Shown: positions 26,934 through 36,304 of the stretch, piece after piece
How positions within the stretch are numbered: position 1 is the stretch's first letter
How the letters are laid out: every line of letters begins with the position of its first letter
Assembly (NCBI GenBank): GCA_903895255.1
Contig: CAITTG010000093.1
Location: forward strand, 1-62,071
Direction: 5' to 3'
Source of the DNA: an uncultured Verrucomicrobia subdivision 3 bacterium
GTDB taxonomy: Bacteria; Verrucomicrobiota; Verrucomicrobiia; Limisphaerales; UBA11358
Length of the DNA: 62,071 nucleotides
Notes under the pieces: model-generated
Database searches by the model: none
Told to the model about the DNA's origin: nothing
The model's input: only the letters and a program-made list of their open reading frames with translations
Made by a program: the position numbers and the translations under genes

Positions 26934-28154
26934 ATGAAGAAATTAGCCTACATCGTCACCCATCCGATTCAGTATCAAGCCCCCTTGTTGCGGTTGGTGG
27001 CGGCGAGCGGGGAAATTGACCTCAAGGTTTTTTTCCTGAGCGATCTCTCGCTGCACACCCATCATGAGGCGGCTTTTGGGCAGTCATTCAAATGGGATGT
27101 CAATCTTACCGATGGTTACCAATGGGAGTTGCTCCCGCGCTGGGGTTTGGGCACTTCCACTCCTTTGCGGCCATGGTGGCCGGTGCGGGGACTGCAACGC
27201 CGTTTGGCAGCGGGTGGTTTTGATGCTGTCTGGGTTCATGGCTGGGCGCATGTGGGGTTGCGTCAGGCAGCGCGGGCCACCAAGGCCTTGGGATTGCCAT
27301 TGTTACTGCGCGGCGAAACCACGCCAACCACCTCGCGGGCCACCGGTTGGAAGCGCTGGCTTCGGGAACGCCATTTAAAAGCCTTATTCAATCAGGCAGC
27401 GGCGTTCCTCTGCATTGGCACCCGTAACCGGGAGTTTTATGAACAATTTTCCGTGCCGGCGGAGAAGCTCTTTTTGGTGCCATACGCGGTGGACAATCAA
27501 GTGTTCCAAGCGCGTTCGCAAGCCGCGGCAGTGCGGCGGGAGGCGTTCCGTCAGGAATTGGGGCTGGCACCCGGTCGCCCGGTGATTTTATTCGCGGCCA
27601 AATTTATCCCCGTCAAAGCACCTGGGGATTTGCTGGCCGCCTACCAGCGGGTCTGGTCTGCTGCGGCTCGGCCCGCCCCGGGGCCGAAGCCTTATTTGGT
27701 TTTCGTGGGGGATGGCCCTTTACGCGGTGAGTTGGAAGCCCAGGCCGGCGCTATGAAAGGCAACGACGTCCGATTTCTCGGCTTCCGCAATCAAACCGAA
27801 TTGCCCGGGCTCTATGATCTGGCTGATTTATTTGTGCTCCCATCCCGCTTTGAGCCCTGGGGATTGGTCATCAACGAGGTCATGAATGCAGCCAAACCGG
27901 TGGTGGTTTCGGCCTGTGTCGGGGCAGCCCCGGATTTGGTACAACCTAATCTCAATGGCTGGATTTATCCGCCCGGAGATGTCACCGCGCTGTCCGAGTG
28001 CCTGAAAATGGCCTTTACTGCCGCTGACTTGTCTGCCATGGGGCAGCGTAGTCTGGCCATCATCAATCATTGGGATTATGCGGCGGATTTGCGTGGCTTG
28101 CAGGCTGCCCTGAGCCGGGTTGTTCGCCTTGGAAAGCGGGTTCATGGAAACTAG
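26934..28154 (+). CDS. Glycosyltransferase family 4
   Basis: 406 aa. GT-B fold with N-terminal KKLAYIVTHPIQYQAPLLRLVAA and C-terminal VILFAAKFIPVKAPGDLLAAY. The acidic motif is in LPSRFEPWGLVINEVMNAAKPVV, with both Glu residues present. The frame reads back to 26853, but homology starts at ATG 26934. It overlaps the next gene by 11 bases, suggesting coupled translation. Confidence 0.9.
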   Translation: MKKLAYIVTHPIQYQAPLLRLVAASGEIDLKVFFLSDLSLHTHHEAAFGQSFKWDVNLTDGYQWELLPRWGLGTSTPLRPWWPVRGLQRRLAAGGFDAVWVHGWAHVGLRQAARATKALGLPLLLRGETTPTTSRATGWKRWLRERHLKALFNQAAAFLCIGTRNREFYEQFSVPAEKLFLVPYAVDNQVFQARSQAAAVRREAFRQELGLAPGRPVILFAAKFIPVKAPGDLLAAYQRVWSAAARPAPGPKPYLVFVGDGPLRGELEAQAGAMKGNDVRFLGFRNQTELPGLYDLADLFVLPSRFEPWGLVINEVMNAAKPVVVSACVGAAPDLVQPNLNGWIYPPGDVTALSECLKMAFTAADLSAMGQRSLAIINHWDYAADLRGLQAALSRVVRLGKRVHGN

Positions 28155-29178
28155 CTCCGTCAAACGCTTGTTGATCTTGGGTAACCCCACCGAGCATCAC
28201 GTGGGAGCCCATTTGGTGGCTGCCGCCCGGATTTTGGGCTTGGAAGTTGACATTTTGGATTTGCGCAAAGCCTGGGGTGAAAACCCTTGGGTCAACCGCT
28301 TTTACTTCCATCTGCTTAAGCACCGCCCATCCCGTTTACGTCAGTTTGATGCCAGTGTGCTGGCCGCTTGCAAAACCTACCAGCCTGAAGTCTTGTTGGT
28401 GACCGGGATTTCTCCGCCTAGTGCCCATATTTTACGGCAGATCGGATCCATGGGGATTTGCCGTGCCAATTTTTTGACCGACGATCCGTGGAATGCCAAA
28501 AATCGCGCCGGTTATTATTGGCAATCACTCCGCCATTACGATGTGATTTTCAACCCCCGGCGGGCAAATATAGCGGATTTGGAAAAAAGTGGTTGCCGGC
28601 GGGTGGTCTACCTACCTTTCGGATATAATCCGGGAATCCATTTTCCCGATCCTCCGCAGACCGCTGCTGAAACCGCCCGTTTTGGCTGTGATGTGGCCAT
28701 TGTCGGGGGAGGCGATGAGGACCGTATCCCCATTGCCCTTGCCCTTGCCCGGGCGGGTTTAAAACTGCATTTATATGGCGGTTATTGGGACCAGCACAAC
28801 GAGTTGCGCCCCCACTGGAAAGGCTTTGTGCACGGCCGGGAATTGCGGATGGCTGTCGGTGGCGCCACCGTCAACATTGGTATGGTCCGCCAGGCCAACC
28901 GTGATGGTCACGCCATGCGCAGCTTGGAATTTCCCGCGATGGGGGCCTGTTTGGTGGCGGTGGATACGCCGGAGCACCGGGAATTGTTTGGCAAAGACGG
29001 TCATAGTGTGGAATACTACCGTGACATAAACGAGATGTTAAATAAAACCAAAGCTTTGTGTGGTCAGCCGGAACGGGCTCGGGCAATGGGGCGGCGGGCC
29101 TTTAGCTGGATTTGTCAGGAAAATCGCCACACTTACGCTGACCGCCTTCGTTTCATCGTAAACCATGCCGCCAGTTGA
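28144..29178 (+). CDS. CgeB-type glycosyltransferase
   Basis: 344 aa. N-terminal domain with KRLLILGNPTEHHVGAHLVAAARILG and a C-terminal CgeB/Glyco_trans_1_2-like domain with HAMRSLEFPAMGACLVAVDTPEHRELFGKDGHSVEYY. The middle part has NFLTDDPWNAKNR and DVIFNPRRANIADLEKSGCRRVVYLPFGYNP, typical of spore-maturation CgeB relatives, which act as glycosyltransferases. The start is ATG 28144, inside the end of the previous gene. Confidence 0.85.
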   Translation: METSSVKRLLILGNPTEHHVGAHLVAAARILGLEVDILDLRKAWGENPWVNRFYFHLLKHRPSRLRQFDASVLAACKTYQPEVLLVTGISPPSAHILRQIGSMGICRANFLTDDPWNAKNRAGYYWQSLRHYDVIFNPRRANIADLEKSGCRRVVYLPFGYNPGIHFPDPPQTAAETARFGCDVAIVGGGDEDRIPIALALARAGLKLHLYGGYWDQHNELRPHWKGFVHGRELRMAVGGATVNIGMVRQANRDGHAMRSLEFPAMGACLVAVDTPEHRELFGKDGHSVEYYRDINEMLNKTKALCGQPERARAMGRRAFSWICQENRHTYADRLRFIVNHAAS

Positions 29179-29185
29179 CCTTGCT

Positions 29186-30742
29186 ATGAATGAACCCATC
29201 AGAGGCACCGTTTCCGGCCCACCAAGGCCGGCAACCAAGCCAGGCCGTCCGGCCCGTCGGGCTTCTCTCCAGCCCGAGCGTTTGACGAGCATTCCTCGGC
29301 ATTATGTCAAGCTATTTGTCCTTGGGGTGGCCGCCTTGATTCTATATTATGTTATCTCCGATCCCAATAATGCCAATCTCGCCACCCGGAGCTTGGCGGC
29401 GATAGTGCTGCTGGTGAGTTGCTTCCCCATGGCCCTGTATCTGTTGCGGGGGAAGATTTTTCAGGTCCCGGCTCTGGAGGCGCACTGCATGTTTTATGCC
29501 TTGGCGTTTGGTTTCGCCGGTTTTCTGCCCGTTCCCAACATGGGTGGGGCCGGTACCATCACGGAAGCCATGTTGGACGTGGGGCTTTTCACCACGCTCA
29601 TCGGGTTGCTGGCCTTGCTGGCCGGATATTATTTGGTGGGGCCAAAATTGTTCACCAAAGTCCAAGGACTGAATCTGGACCGCGGTTTTTCCCTGGCCAC
29701 CCTGGAAAGCCTGGCTTGGGTGGGGTGTTTCTTGGCGGCCATTGTATCTCAAATCGCCCGTCACAGTGAGTCTCTGGCGGTGCTTGGCCAGTGTTCGATG
29801 TATACCTATGGACTGGGTTTTTATTTACTCTTGGTTTTGGCGTTGGATAAGAAAATCTCGCTCGTTTCTCGATTCGGGGTGTTTTGCCTGTTGTTTCCAT
29901 ATCAAGTATTATTCAATTCCGGTCTGGGCACTGGTCAGCTGGCGGGGGTGGTCATTCTGCTTTGCTGGCTCACGCTGGTGATTTTACGGTGCTGGCGGCA
30001 TATTCCCGTGTACCTGCTGGTTGGGTCATTTCTGTTTTTTGTCGTTTTTCAACCAGTCAAATTTTATGTGCGGACCCTGGTTGATCAGTCGGGCGGTAGT
30101 TTGAGCCCGGTGGCCATGGTCAAAGCTTACGGGGAAGGTTTTTTTGCGGTTTACGGTTCTTCTCAGGACATGCTCGCCAATAGCAAAGATAATTTTGAGA
30201 GTTCGTTTGACCGGATCAACCATTTGGCCTTGCTGAGTGCTGTTATCCGGGACACGCCCTCCAGCCAGCCCTACCTTTACGGGAAAACATATATTCCATT
30301 GCTGACCAAAGCGATTCCACGTATGATCTGGCGAGGGAAGCCAATTGAAGATTTGGGAAATCGGTGGGCGGTAAAATACGGTTTTTTGTCCGAAAACGAC
30401 ACCACCACCTCTTACAACCTTCCTTGGCTGGTGGAAATGTACATGAATGGCGGCACAGTGGGGGTGGTGATCGTGATGTTGGTTTTGGGCATTGCCTTTC
30501 GATTTTTGTGGTTGCGCATCATCAGCGTTTCCATTGGTGCCGCAACCTACGCCACTGGGCTTGTCATTGCCCAGGCTCTGGTATTCGTGGAGAGCAATCT
30601 TTCCATGCAATTGGGGGGCGTGATTGCATTCGTGATATTTCTCTGGGTGTTGCTAAAAATCGCGGCCGTGCTGGGAATTTACTCGCCCGCCCCAGCTGCT
30701 GCCAAAAGATTGCGCTCCCGGACTATGGCGGTGCGGGGTTAA
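29186..30742 (+). CDS. Wzy-like polysaccharide polymerase
   Basis: 518 aa. An Arg/Pro-rich cytoplasmic N-terminus (1-40) precedes about 11-12 membrane helices. There is a large periplasmic loop in the second half (residues about 310-410) with SQDMLANSKDNFESSFDRINHL and RMIWRGKP, resembling the oligosaccharide-repeat-unit polymerase family. It would join lipid-linked repeat units on the periplasmic face, working with the flippase at 15494 and the co-polymerase at 9118. ATG 29165 is an alternative start that overlaps the preceding gene. Confidence 0.82.
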   Translation: MNEPIRGTVSGPPRPATKPGRPARRASLQPERLTSIPRHYVKLFVLGVAALILYYVISDPNNANLATRSLAAIVLLVSCFPMALYLLRGKIFQVPALEAHCMFYALAFGFAGFLPVPNMGGAGTITEAMLDVGLFTTLIGLLALLAGYYLVGPKLFTKVQGLNLDRGFSLATLESLAWVGCFLAAIVSQIARHSESLAVLGQCSMYTYGLGFYLLLVLALDKKISLVSRFGVFCLLFPYQVLFNSGLGTGQLAGVVILLCWLTLVILRCWRHIPVYLLVGSFLFFVVFQPVKFYVRTLVDQSGGSLSPVAMVKAYGEGFFAVYGSSQDMLANSKDNFESSFDRINHLALLSAVIRDTPSSQPYLYGKTYIPLLTKAIPRMIWRGKPIEDLGNRWAVKYGFLSENDTTTSYNLPWLVEMYMNGGTVGVVIVMLVLGIAFRFLWLRIISVSIGAATYATGLVIAQALVFVESNLSMQLGGVIAFVIFLWVLLKIAAVLGIYSPAPAAAKRLRSRTMAVRG

Positions 30743-30760
30743 CTTCAACTTGCTTGTACT

Positions 30761-31948
30761 TTGAAAAAAAGTTTGCGCATCGTTTTTTGGGAAACCACGC
30801 CTCCTTATGCCGCGGCGGCGGGGGGGATTGCCAGTTATATCCAGCACCGGGCTTATGTTTTAGGGGGGAAAGGGTTTGAAATTTGGTGGGCCAGTACGCA
30901 TGCCGTAGCCCGCTGGTCGGTGGAACAAAATGACTGGGTGGAACGCCGCACCTTCACGGTGCCGTGGTGGAAGCAGCGTTTGCTGGGCCGCTGGCCTGTC
31001 TTGATTCCCGCTTGGCATTATTTGGCCCGGGAGCGGGAGGTGGATATCTTCGAATTTCAAGCCGGGGTAAGTGGCTGGCTGGGCTTTGGCCCGCACGATC
31101 CCGATGTGGTGTTGCAGTGCCACACCAGCACCCTCACCCGGGCCTTTTTAAATCAGGATGCGGAGGTCGAGCGGCGAACCGCGCGGTTTCAAGGCTGGGC
31201 GGCTCGTAATCTGCGCCGGGCCTCGGGCATCGTTGCCTGCAGCAGTGAGATTGCCATGCTGGAAGCCGGCCTGTTTCATATCCACCCCGACCGGATTACC
31301 GTTCTGCCTCATGCCTTCAGCCGTAAAGCCGAGGCGGGCTTGCGGGTTCGCAATGAGTCCAGCGGGAACGGGGCCATCCTGGTGGTGGGCAATGTGGAAT
31401 ATTTCAAGGGCTTGGATTTGATTGTGCGCGGTTTTGGCGAATATCTCCAGCAGGGAGGCACGCAGCATCTGGAAATTGCCGGTTGCGGCGGCTTGCATGA
31501 GTTGTACCGCAAGATCAGCGTGGCGACGATCAAACCTGCGGTGGAAAAGCTGGTCGCGGCCTATGGTCCCCAAAAAATCCAATTCTTGGGTAAGTTGGAC
31601 AAGGCGGAACTGGCCCGCCGTCGGGCCGCTGCAACGGCCATCATTTGCGGATCCCGGTTCGAGGCCCTGACCATGGTGGCGGGTGAGGCCTTTTTGACTG
31701 GCTGTCCGTTAATTCTTTCCAACCGGACTGGCTGGCTCGCCCTGGCCGCCCAATTTCGTGCGGCGCGCTTGATCAACCCTTACGATGCCCGCGATATCGC
31801 CGCCGCGCTTTGGGAGATGGAAGATCCCGCCCTTCGGAGTGGATACCGGCGGGGCGGCGATGCGCTGGCGGATTATTTGCAATCCCCGGAGCTGGCCGGC
31901 CAGACCGCGGAATTCTACCGGCAATCCGTGACCGTTTCCAGCGCTTGA
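30761..31948 (+). CDS. Glycosyltransferase family 4
   Basis: 395 aa from a TTG start 18 bases after the polymerase gene. N-terminal LRIVFWETTPPYAAAAGGIASYIQHRA is a typical acceptor-domain opening with a glycine-rich loop. The C-terminal domain has AILVVGNVEYFKGLDLIVRGF and ICGSRFEALTMVAGEAFLTGCPLILS with the paired acidic residues. It is part of the continuous glycosyltransferase series. Confidence 0.88.
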   Translation: MKKSLRIVFWETTPPYAAAAGGIASYIQHRAYVLGGKGFEIWWASTHAVARWSVEQNDWVERRTFTVPWWKQRLLGRWPVLIPAWHYLAREREVDIFEFQAGVSGWLGFGPHDPDVVLQCHTSTLTRAFLNQDAEVERRTARFQGWAARNLRRASGIVACSSEIAMLEAGLFHIHPDRITVLPHAFSRKAEAGLRVRNESSGNGAILVVGNVEYFKGLDLIVRGFGEYLQQGGTQHLEIAGCGGLHELYRKISVATIKPAVEKLVAAYGPQKIQFLGKLDKAELARRRAAATAIICGSRFEALTMVAGEAFLTGCPLILSNRTGWLALAAQFRAARLINPYDARDIAAALWEMEDPALRSGYRRGGDALADYLQSPELAGQTAEFYRQSVTVSSA

Positions 31949-31976
31949 TATATTTAGGGCAAGCCCTCATAAAAAC

Positions 31977-33074
31977 ATGAACTTTTCCACCGCTGCTTCG
32001 CGGGACGTCAAAAAACTCCTGGTTTACCGCATCGGTCAGATTGGGGACACCGTGGCGGCCCTGCCCAGTCTCTGGGTGTTGCGCGAGCAGTTTCCCGCGG
32101 CTCGCATTGTGATTTTAAGCGAAATTCCCGGTAAAAAAACGCACCTTCCGCCCGAAACCGTGCTGCCCAAAACTGGCTTGGTGGATGGGTTTGAAAAATA
32201 TCCCGGGGGCTCCTCCCTTAAAAACTTCCTCCCTGCCTGGCGCCAGATCCGGGCCTTGAGCCGCCAGGGTTACCAAACTATGGTTTATCTGACCCCCAGC
32301 GGGCGCACCTTGAAACAAAGGTTGCGTGACCGGTGCTTTTTCCGTTCTTGTGGTATCAAACGTCTATTGGGCACCAATGGCTTTGCCCAGGAACTCCGTC
32401 CCCGGCAGGCTGACGGCACGCTGGTCGTGCTGCCGCGTGAAGCGGACACCCTGCTGGCGCGTTTGGCTCAGGACGGTTTGCCCGTGCCGCCCGCCGGTCA
32501 GGGGCGCATGGATTTATGTTTGACCGCGGCCGAACGGGAGCGGGCCCGCCAGTGGTGGCATGCTAACGGCAATCCCGCCACCCCCCAGGGCTGGGTCGCC
32601 GTTTGTCCGGGCGCCAAGATGGCCTCCAAATTGTGGCCATGGGAGCGTTATGCGGAAATCGGCCGGCGACTCATCCGGGAGCACGGGATTTTGCCGGTGG
32701 TGATCGGCGGAGCCGAGGATCGCGAGGTGGGCATAAAACTGCTGGGTGCCTGGGGCGGTGGCTTATGTGCCGCCGGCCAGCTGAACGTCCGAGAATCCGC
32801 TGCCTTGATGGAAAAATCGCGGTTTTATCTGGGTAATGACACGGGGGTTATGCACCTGGCCGCCGCCGTCGGCCGTCCGTGCGTTGCCATTTTTTCCTCG
32901 CAGGACTGGCCGGGAATCTGGGAGCCTTATGGCACTGGTCACCAAATCCTGCGTTTTGAGGTGCCGTGCGCGGGCTGCCGGCTGGCAGTTTGTGACCAGG
33001 AATTGAAATGTTTGCGCGGGATTGAAGTTCAACGAGTTTATGCGGCTTGCCTAGCGGTGCTTGGCCGCGCTTGA
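31977..33074 (+). CDS. Glycosyltransferase family 9 (heptosyltransferase-like)
   Basis: 365 aa. GT9 signature: KKLLVYRIGQIGDTVAALPSLWVLREQFP at the N-terminus (the 'G-x-G-D' loop) and in the C-terminal half VCPGAKMASKLWPWERYAEIGRRL followed by FYLGNDTGVMHLAAAVGRPCVAIFSS. GT9 enzymes add heptose from ADP-heptose to lipopolysaccharide core or related glycans, which fits the gmhA gene at 13683. It ends inside the upstream open part of the following gene. Confidence 0.9.
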   Translation: MNFSTAASRDVKKLLVYRIGQIGDTVAALPSLWVLREQFPAARIVILSEIPGKKTHLPPETVLPKTGLVDGFEKYPGGSSLKNFLPAWRQIRALSRQGYQTMVYLTPSGRTLKQRLRDRCFFRSCGIKRLLGTNGFAQELRPRQADGTLVVLPREADTLLARLAQDGLPVPPAGQGRMDLCLTAAERERARQWWHANGNPATPQGWVAVCPGAKMASKLWPWERYAEIGRRLIREHGILPVVIGGAEDREVGIKLLGAWGGGLCAAGQLNVRESAALMEKSRFYLGNDTGVMHLAAAVGRPCVAIFSSQDWPGIWEPYGTGHQILRFEVPCAGCRLAVCDQELKCLRGIEVQRVYAACLAVLGRA

Positions 33075-33126
33075 TGCGGCCGCAGCAGCCGCCCCTATTT
33101 TATTCAGATTTAAACCCAGTTTTATC

Positions 33127-34356
33127 ATGCAAAACGTGCCAAAACATCCATTTCCGCCCCTGTTGGTCACTCATATCTCGGGCTGTATTTCCCGGGAGGC
33201 CGGCGGCCTGTTCCAGAGTGTGCGGCACCTCACCCAGGAAGCGGCCCGCCACAACATCGACATCAACATGCTCACGTTGCTGGACCGCTATACCATGGAG
33301 GATCTGCCGCAATGGTCGCCGATGGAAGTCTATGCCTACCCCGTGGTCGGCCCGCAGCGCTTTGGCTGGTCACCGGGTTTGTCTAGGCATTTGGAATCCA
33401 GCAATACTGAGATCGTGCATTTGCATGGGCTCTGGCAATATCCCACTGTCGCCGTTTTGCGCTGGGCGCGCCGCACTCGTCGTCCCTACCTGATCTCTCC
33501 CCATGGCATGCTGGAGCCATGGGCCCTAAAGTATTCCCGCTACCGCAAAGCCATTGTGGCCTGGTTGTTTCAAAATGCCTGCCTGCGAGAGGCCAATTGC
33601 CTGCGGGCCACGGCGGCCTCCGAGGTGGAAAGCATCCGTTTGGCGGGCTTCCGCAACCCGGTGGCGCTTATCCCCAATGGCGTTCCCTTTCCCGAAGTCC
33701 TGCCTGTCCGTCCACCGCGTGCGCAGAATGCCCGCAAGCGTGCTTTGTTTGTTTCGCGCATCCATCCTAAAAAAGGGCTCCTTAATCTGGTTGCCGCCTG
33801 GGCGCGGTTGCTTAAAACCGAGGCGGGCCCGGGGATTGCCCGGGATTGGGAATTAGTGCTGGTCGGTCCCGATGAGGGCGCGCATCTCGCCCAGGTCATG
33901 GCCGCCGTCAAGGCCAGCGGTTTGGAGCAGCATGTTTCCTACGGCGGCGAAATTTGGGATGAAGCCGCGAAAAACCAGTGTTATACCAGCGCCGATTTGT
34001 TTGTGCTCCCCAGTTACAGCGAAAATTTTGGTCTCGTCATTGCCGAGGCGATGAGTTGTGCGGTGCCAGTAATCACCACCCACGGAACGCCTTGGGAAGA
34101 TTTGGAAACCTTCCGCTGCGGTTGGTGGATTGAAATCGGCGAGGAGCCCTTGTTCCATGCTTTGAAAAAAGCTCTGGCCACTCCGCCGGAAATACTACGT
34201 GAAATGGGTTTGCGTGGACGAAAACTCATCGAGGACAAATATTCCTGGAAAGGTCCGGGCCGGCAGATGGCGGATGTTTATGAATGGCTGGTGGGCCGCC
34301 AATCGCGACCGGCATGTGTGATTGAATCCACCTCAATCCCCAGACGGACAGTTTGA
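33127..34356 (+). CDS. Glycosyltransferase family 4
   Basis: 409 aa. N-terminal VTHISGCISREAGGLFQSVRHLTQEA, then IVHLHGLWQYPTVAVLRWAR and ISPHGMLEPWAL, a pattern of GT4 enzymes such as WcaC-like transferases. C-terminal RALFVSRIHPKKGLLNLVAAW and LPSYSENFGLVIAEAMSCAVPVI with both catalytic-type Glu residues. A TTG at 33061 also opens the frame but overlaps the preceding gene and adds an Ala-rich stretch without homology, so ATG 33127 was chosen. Confidence 0.9.
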   Translation: MQNVPKHPFPPLLVTHISGCISREAGGLFQSVRHLTQEAARHNIDINMLTLLDRYTMEDLPQWSPMEVYAYPVVGPQRFGWSPGLSRHLESSNTEIVHLHGLWQYPTVAVLRWARRTRRPYLISPHGMLEPWALKYSRYRKAIVAWLFQNACLREANCLRATAASEVESIRLAGFRNPVALIPNGVPFPEVLPVRPPRAQNARKRALFVSRIHPKKGLLNLVAAWARLLKTEAGPGIARDWELVLVGPDEGAHLAQVMAAVKASGLEQHVSYGGEIWDEAAKNQCYTSADLFVLPSYSENFGLVIAEAMSCAVPVITTHGTPWEDLETFRCGWWIEIGEEPLFHALKKALATPPEILREMGLRGRKLIEDKYSWKGPGRQMADVYEWLVGRQSRPACVIESTSIPRRTV

Positions 34357-34453
34357 CCACTTGGTTCCAGTCGGAAATCACTTGATAGGCATCGGTGTTT
34401 TAAATAGCTTAAAAGCTAGTGTGTCAGCCTCATAGTTAAATTATGTATGCTTT

Positions 34454-35116
34454 ATGCTTAAGCGAGAACTATTCATTTTGAGTTTTGCCACCGCCTTAGC
34501 CTTTCTGCTGGTGGCGGTTTCAGGTATGTATTTGGTTGAAAAATTGCATTATACTTCCGAAATGCTGGCGAAAGACACACTTCCCGGATTGGTCGATGCG
34601 GGACTCGCTGAGGAGTATGTTTTTCAAAACCGCAGCCTCCTGCGGGATATTTTACTTCCGAACGAAGCTGCCGAACGCCCGGACATGTTGGGTTTGGTGT
34701 CCGTTAACCACACGGATGATTTATGGCAGGATTACGCCAAAAACATCTACAATCCCGAGGATTATCAAAATTTCCAAGCAATGATGCTCGCCCGGTCCAA
34801 CTATCTGGCAAGTTTGCCTCCATTATTTGCCCTGATCAAAAATAATCAAATCCCGGAGGCTGCCCTTTATTTTTCTGGGGATTCCCGAGCGGCGTTTATG
34901 GCTTATCAGGCATCCGTCAGCAACTTGTTTAAATATAACGTGAATGAGGGGCGTCAGCGTGCAGCTGTAATCGTTCAGTCCATGAATTATGTTAAATGGA
35001 TACTGGTAGCTTTTTGCATCATGGTATTTGGCCTGGGCCTTATTTTGGGTATTCGTCTGGGCCTGGTATCGAACTATCCAAATCGCCCTCAAACCTACAC
35101 AAACAAACATATTTAA
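34454..35116 (+). CDS. Orphan four-helix-bundle (4HB_MCP-like) sensor membrane protein
   Basis: 220 aa. One membrane helix at about 7-27, a periplasmic helical domain (28-178) containing TLPGLVDAGLAEEYVFQNRSLLRDIL, and a second helix at about 182-203, then only 17 cytoplasmic residues. This is the ligand-binding half of a chemoreceptor or sensor kinase (4HB_MCP type) without HAMP, methyl-accepting or kinase domains. It may be a truncated receptor or a stand-alone periplasmic sensor. It lies in a more A+T-rich patch just before a GT8 gene, 24 bases away. Confidence 0.72.
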   Translation: MLKRELFILSFATALAFLLVAVSGMYLVEKLHYTSEMLAKDTLPGLVDAGLAEEYVFQNRSLLRDILLPNEAAERPDMLGLVSVNHTDDLWQDYAKNIYNPEDYQNFQAMMLARSNYLASLPPLFALIKNNQIPEAALYFSGDSRAAFMAYQASVSNLFKYNVNEGRQRAAVIVQSMNYVKWILVAFCIMVFGLGLILGIRLGLVSNYPNRPQTYTNKHI

Positions 35117-35139
35117 ACCCAAGAGATCGCAACGAAATT

Positions 35140-36051
35140 ATGAGCATACCAAAATCTGCGAGGCCTGTTGTTGTTTGTTCTGCCGACAGAAACATGGAGG
35201 CGGGCCTTCACGTGACCCTGCTTTCATTGCTTACAAATTTATCCGACAGGGAAGCCGGTATTAAAATTTATCTATTCCTTGAAGGTTTTTCCAACCAAGA
35301 TTTGAACTTATTGCGAGCCACGCTCGATGGCACGGGCGCGAACTATGAAATCATCCTTGGTAAGATCAGTCTTGAAAGCTTCAAAGGCTTTCGCAGCTTT
35401 CACGGTACTTATATGACTTATGCCCGCTTGATTTTGCCTGATATAATGTCTGATGAAGAGCGGATATTATATTTGGATTCTGATTTAGTGGTTTGCACGG
35501 ATGTTAGTGCATTATTCCAAGTGGACATGCAAAATCTGACATTAGCTGCGGTTGGGGGCGGTCTTGTCGGCAGGGCTCTGGACGGATCGTTATTTCTAAA
35601 AAATGGATTTTGCAAGGAGGATCCATATTTTAATGCGGGAGTTTTGCTTTTCAACGCCACTAAATGGCGCAAAGAGGATATGACGCAAAAGTGTCTTGCA
35701 TTTTGCAAGGAGCATGGTCGCGACCTCATCTCACATGATCAATCAGTTCTTAATTTCTTTTTCAGTCGAAATCACTTTATGTTGGACCAGCGGTTCAACA
35801 CAGCGGTTTATCCTGATAGTGCCAAAGTCGGTCCACAACAGGTCAAAGGCAAGATTATTCATTTTCTTGGCGCCCCAAAACCTTGGGATTTTTTCGGCCG
35901 TCATCTTCACAATAATTACGATTTGTATAATGAATATTATCGTCGAAGTGCTCTTAAAAATCGTTTCAGGTTCTCGCTTGGTTTATTTTTGAGGACGTTG
36001 AGATTGGCGCGGTCCTATTATATATGTTTTAAAAAGAGGCTCAAGCGTTGA
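35140..36051 (+). CDS. Glycosyltransferase family 8 (LgtC-like)
   Basis: 303 aa. GT-A fold: PVVVCSADRNMEAGLHVTLLSLL at the N-terminus, YMTYARLILPD (about 91-101) and the metal-binding DxD as DSD (Asp113, Asp115) in ILYLDSDLVV. Later blocks FNAGVLLFNATKWR and HDQSVLNFFF, and KGKIIHFLGAPKPWD near the end, are standard GT8 motifs. It would add galactose or glucose from the UDP-sugar. The frame reads back to 34996, but family homology starts at ATG 35140. Base composition is visibly more A+T-rich than in neighbouring glycosyltransferases, suggesting later acquisition. Confidence 0.9.
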   Translation: MSIPKSARPVVVCSADRNMEAGLHVTLLSLLTNLSDREAGIKIYLFLEGFSNQDLNLLRATLDGTGANYEIILGKISLESFKGFRSFHGTYMTYARLILPDIMSDEERILYLDSDLVVCTDVSALFQVDMQNLTLAAVGGGLVGRALDGSLFLKNGFCKEDPYFNAGVLLFNATKWRKEDMTQKCLAFCKEHGRDLISHDQSVLNFFFSRNHFMLDQRFNTAVYPDSAKVGPQQVKGKIIHFLGAPKPWDFFGRHLHNNYDLYNEYYRRSALKNRFRFSLGLFLRTLRLARSYYICFKKRLKR

Positions 36052-36304
36052 AAATTCGATGTTTTTAATTATAGGGCATTAATAGTGATGATGCGGCGTC
36101 GCGAGTCGAGCATTTTAGTTTCTCTGCGACGCTTTGGCTAATTGGTATATCCTAAGCATTCTTGGCGTGAGCTGAAGTGCAGCCAAAAGACGGATTCCCG
36201 CAGGGTTCTCAAGGAGGTGCTAAATTATTTATGGAAATGGTCAAAATCCAAATTTAGATTGACTTTTCGGGATGATTTATAAATGTTATGGTTTAATAGA
36301 TTAT

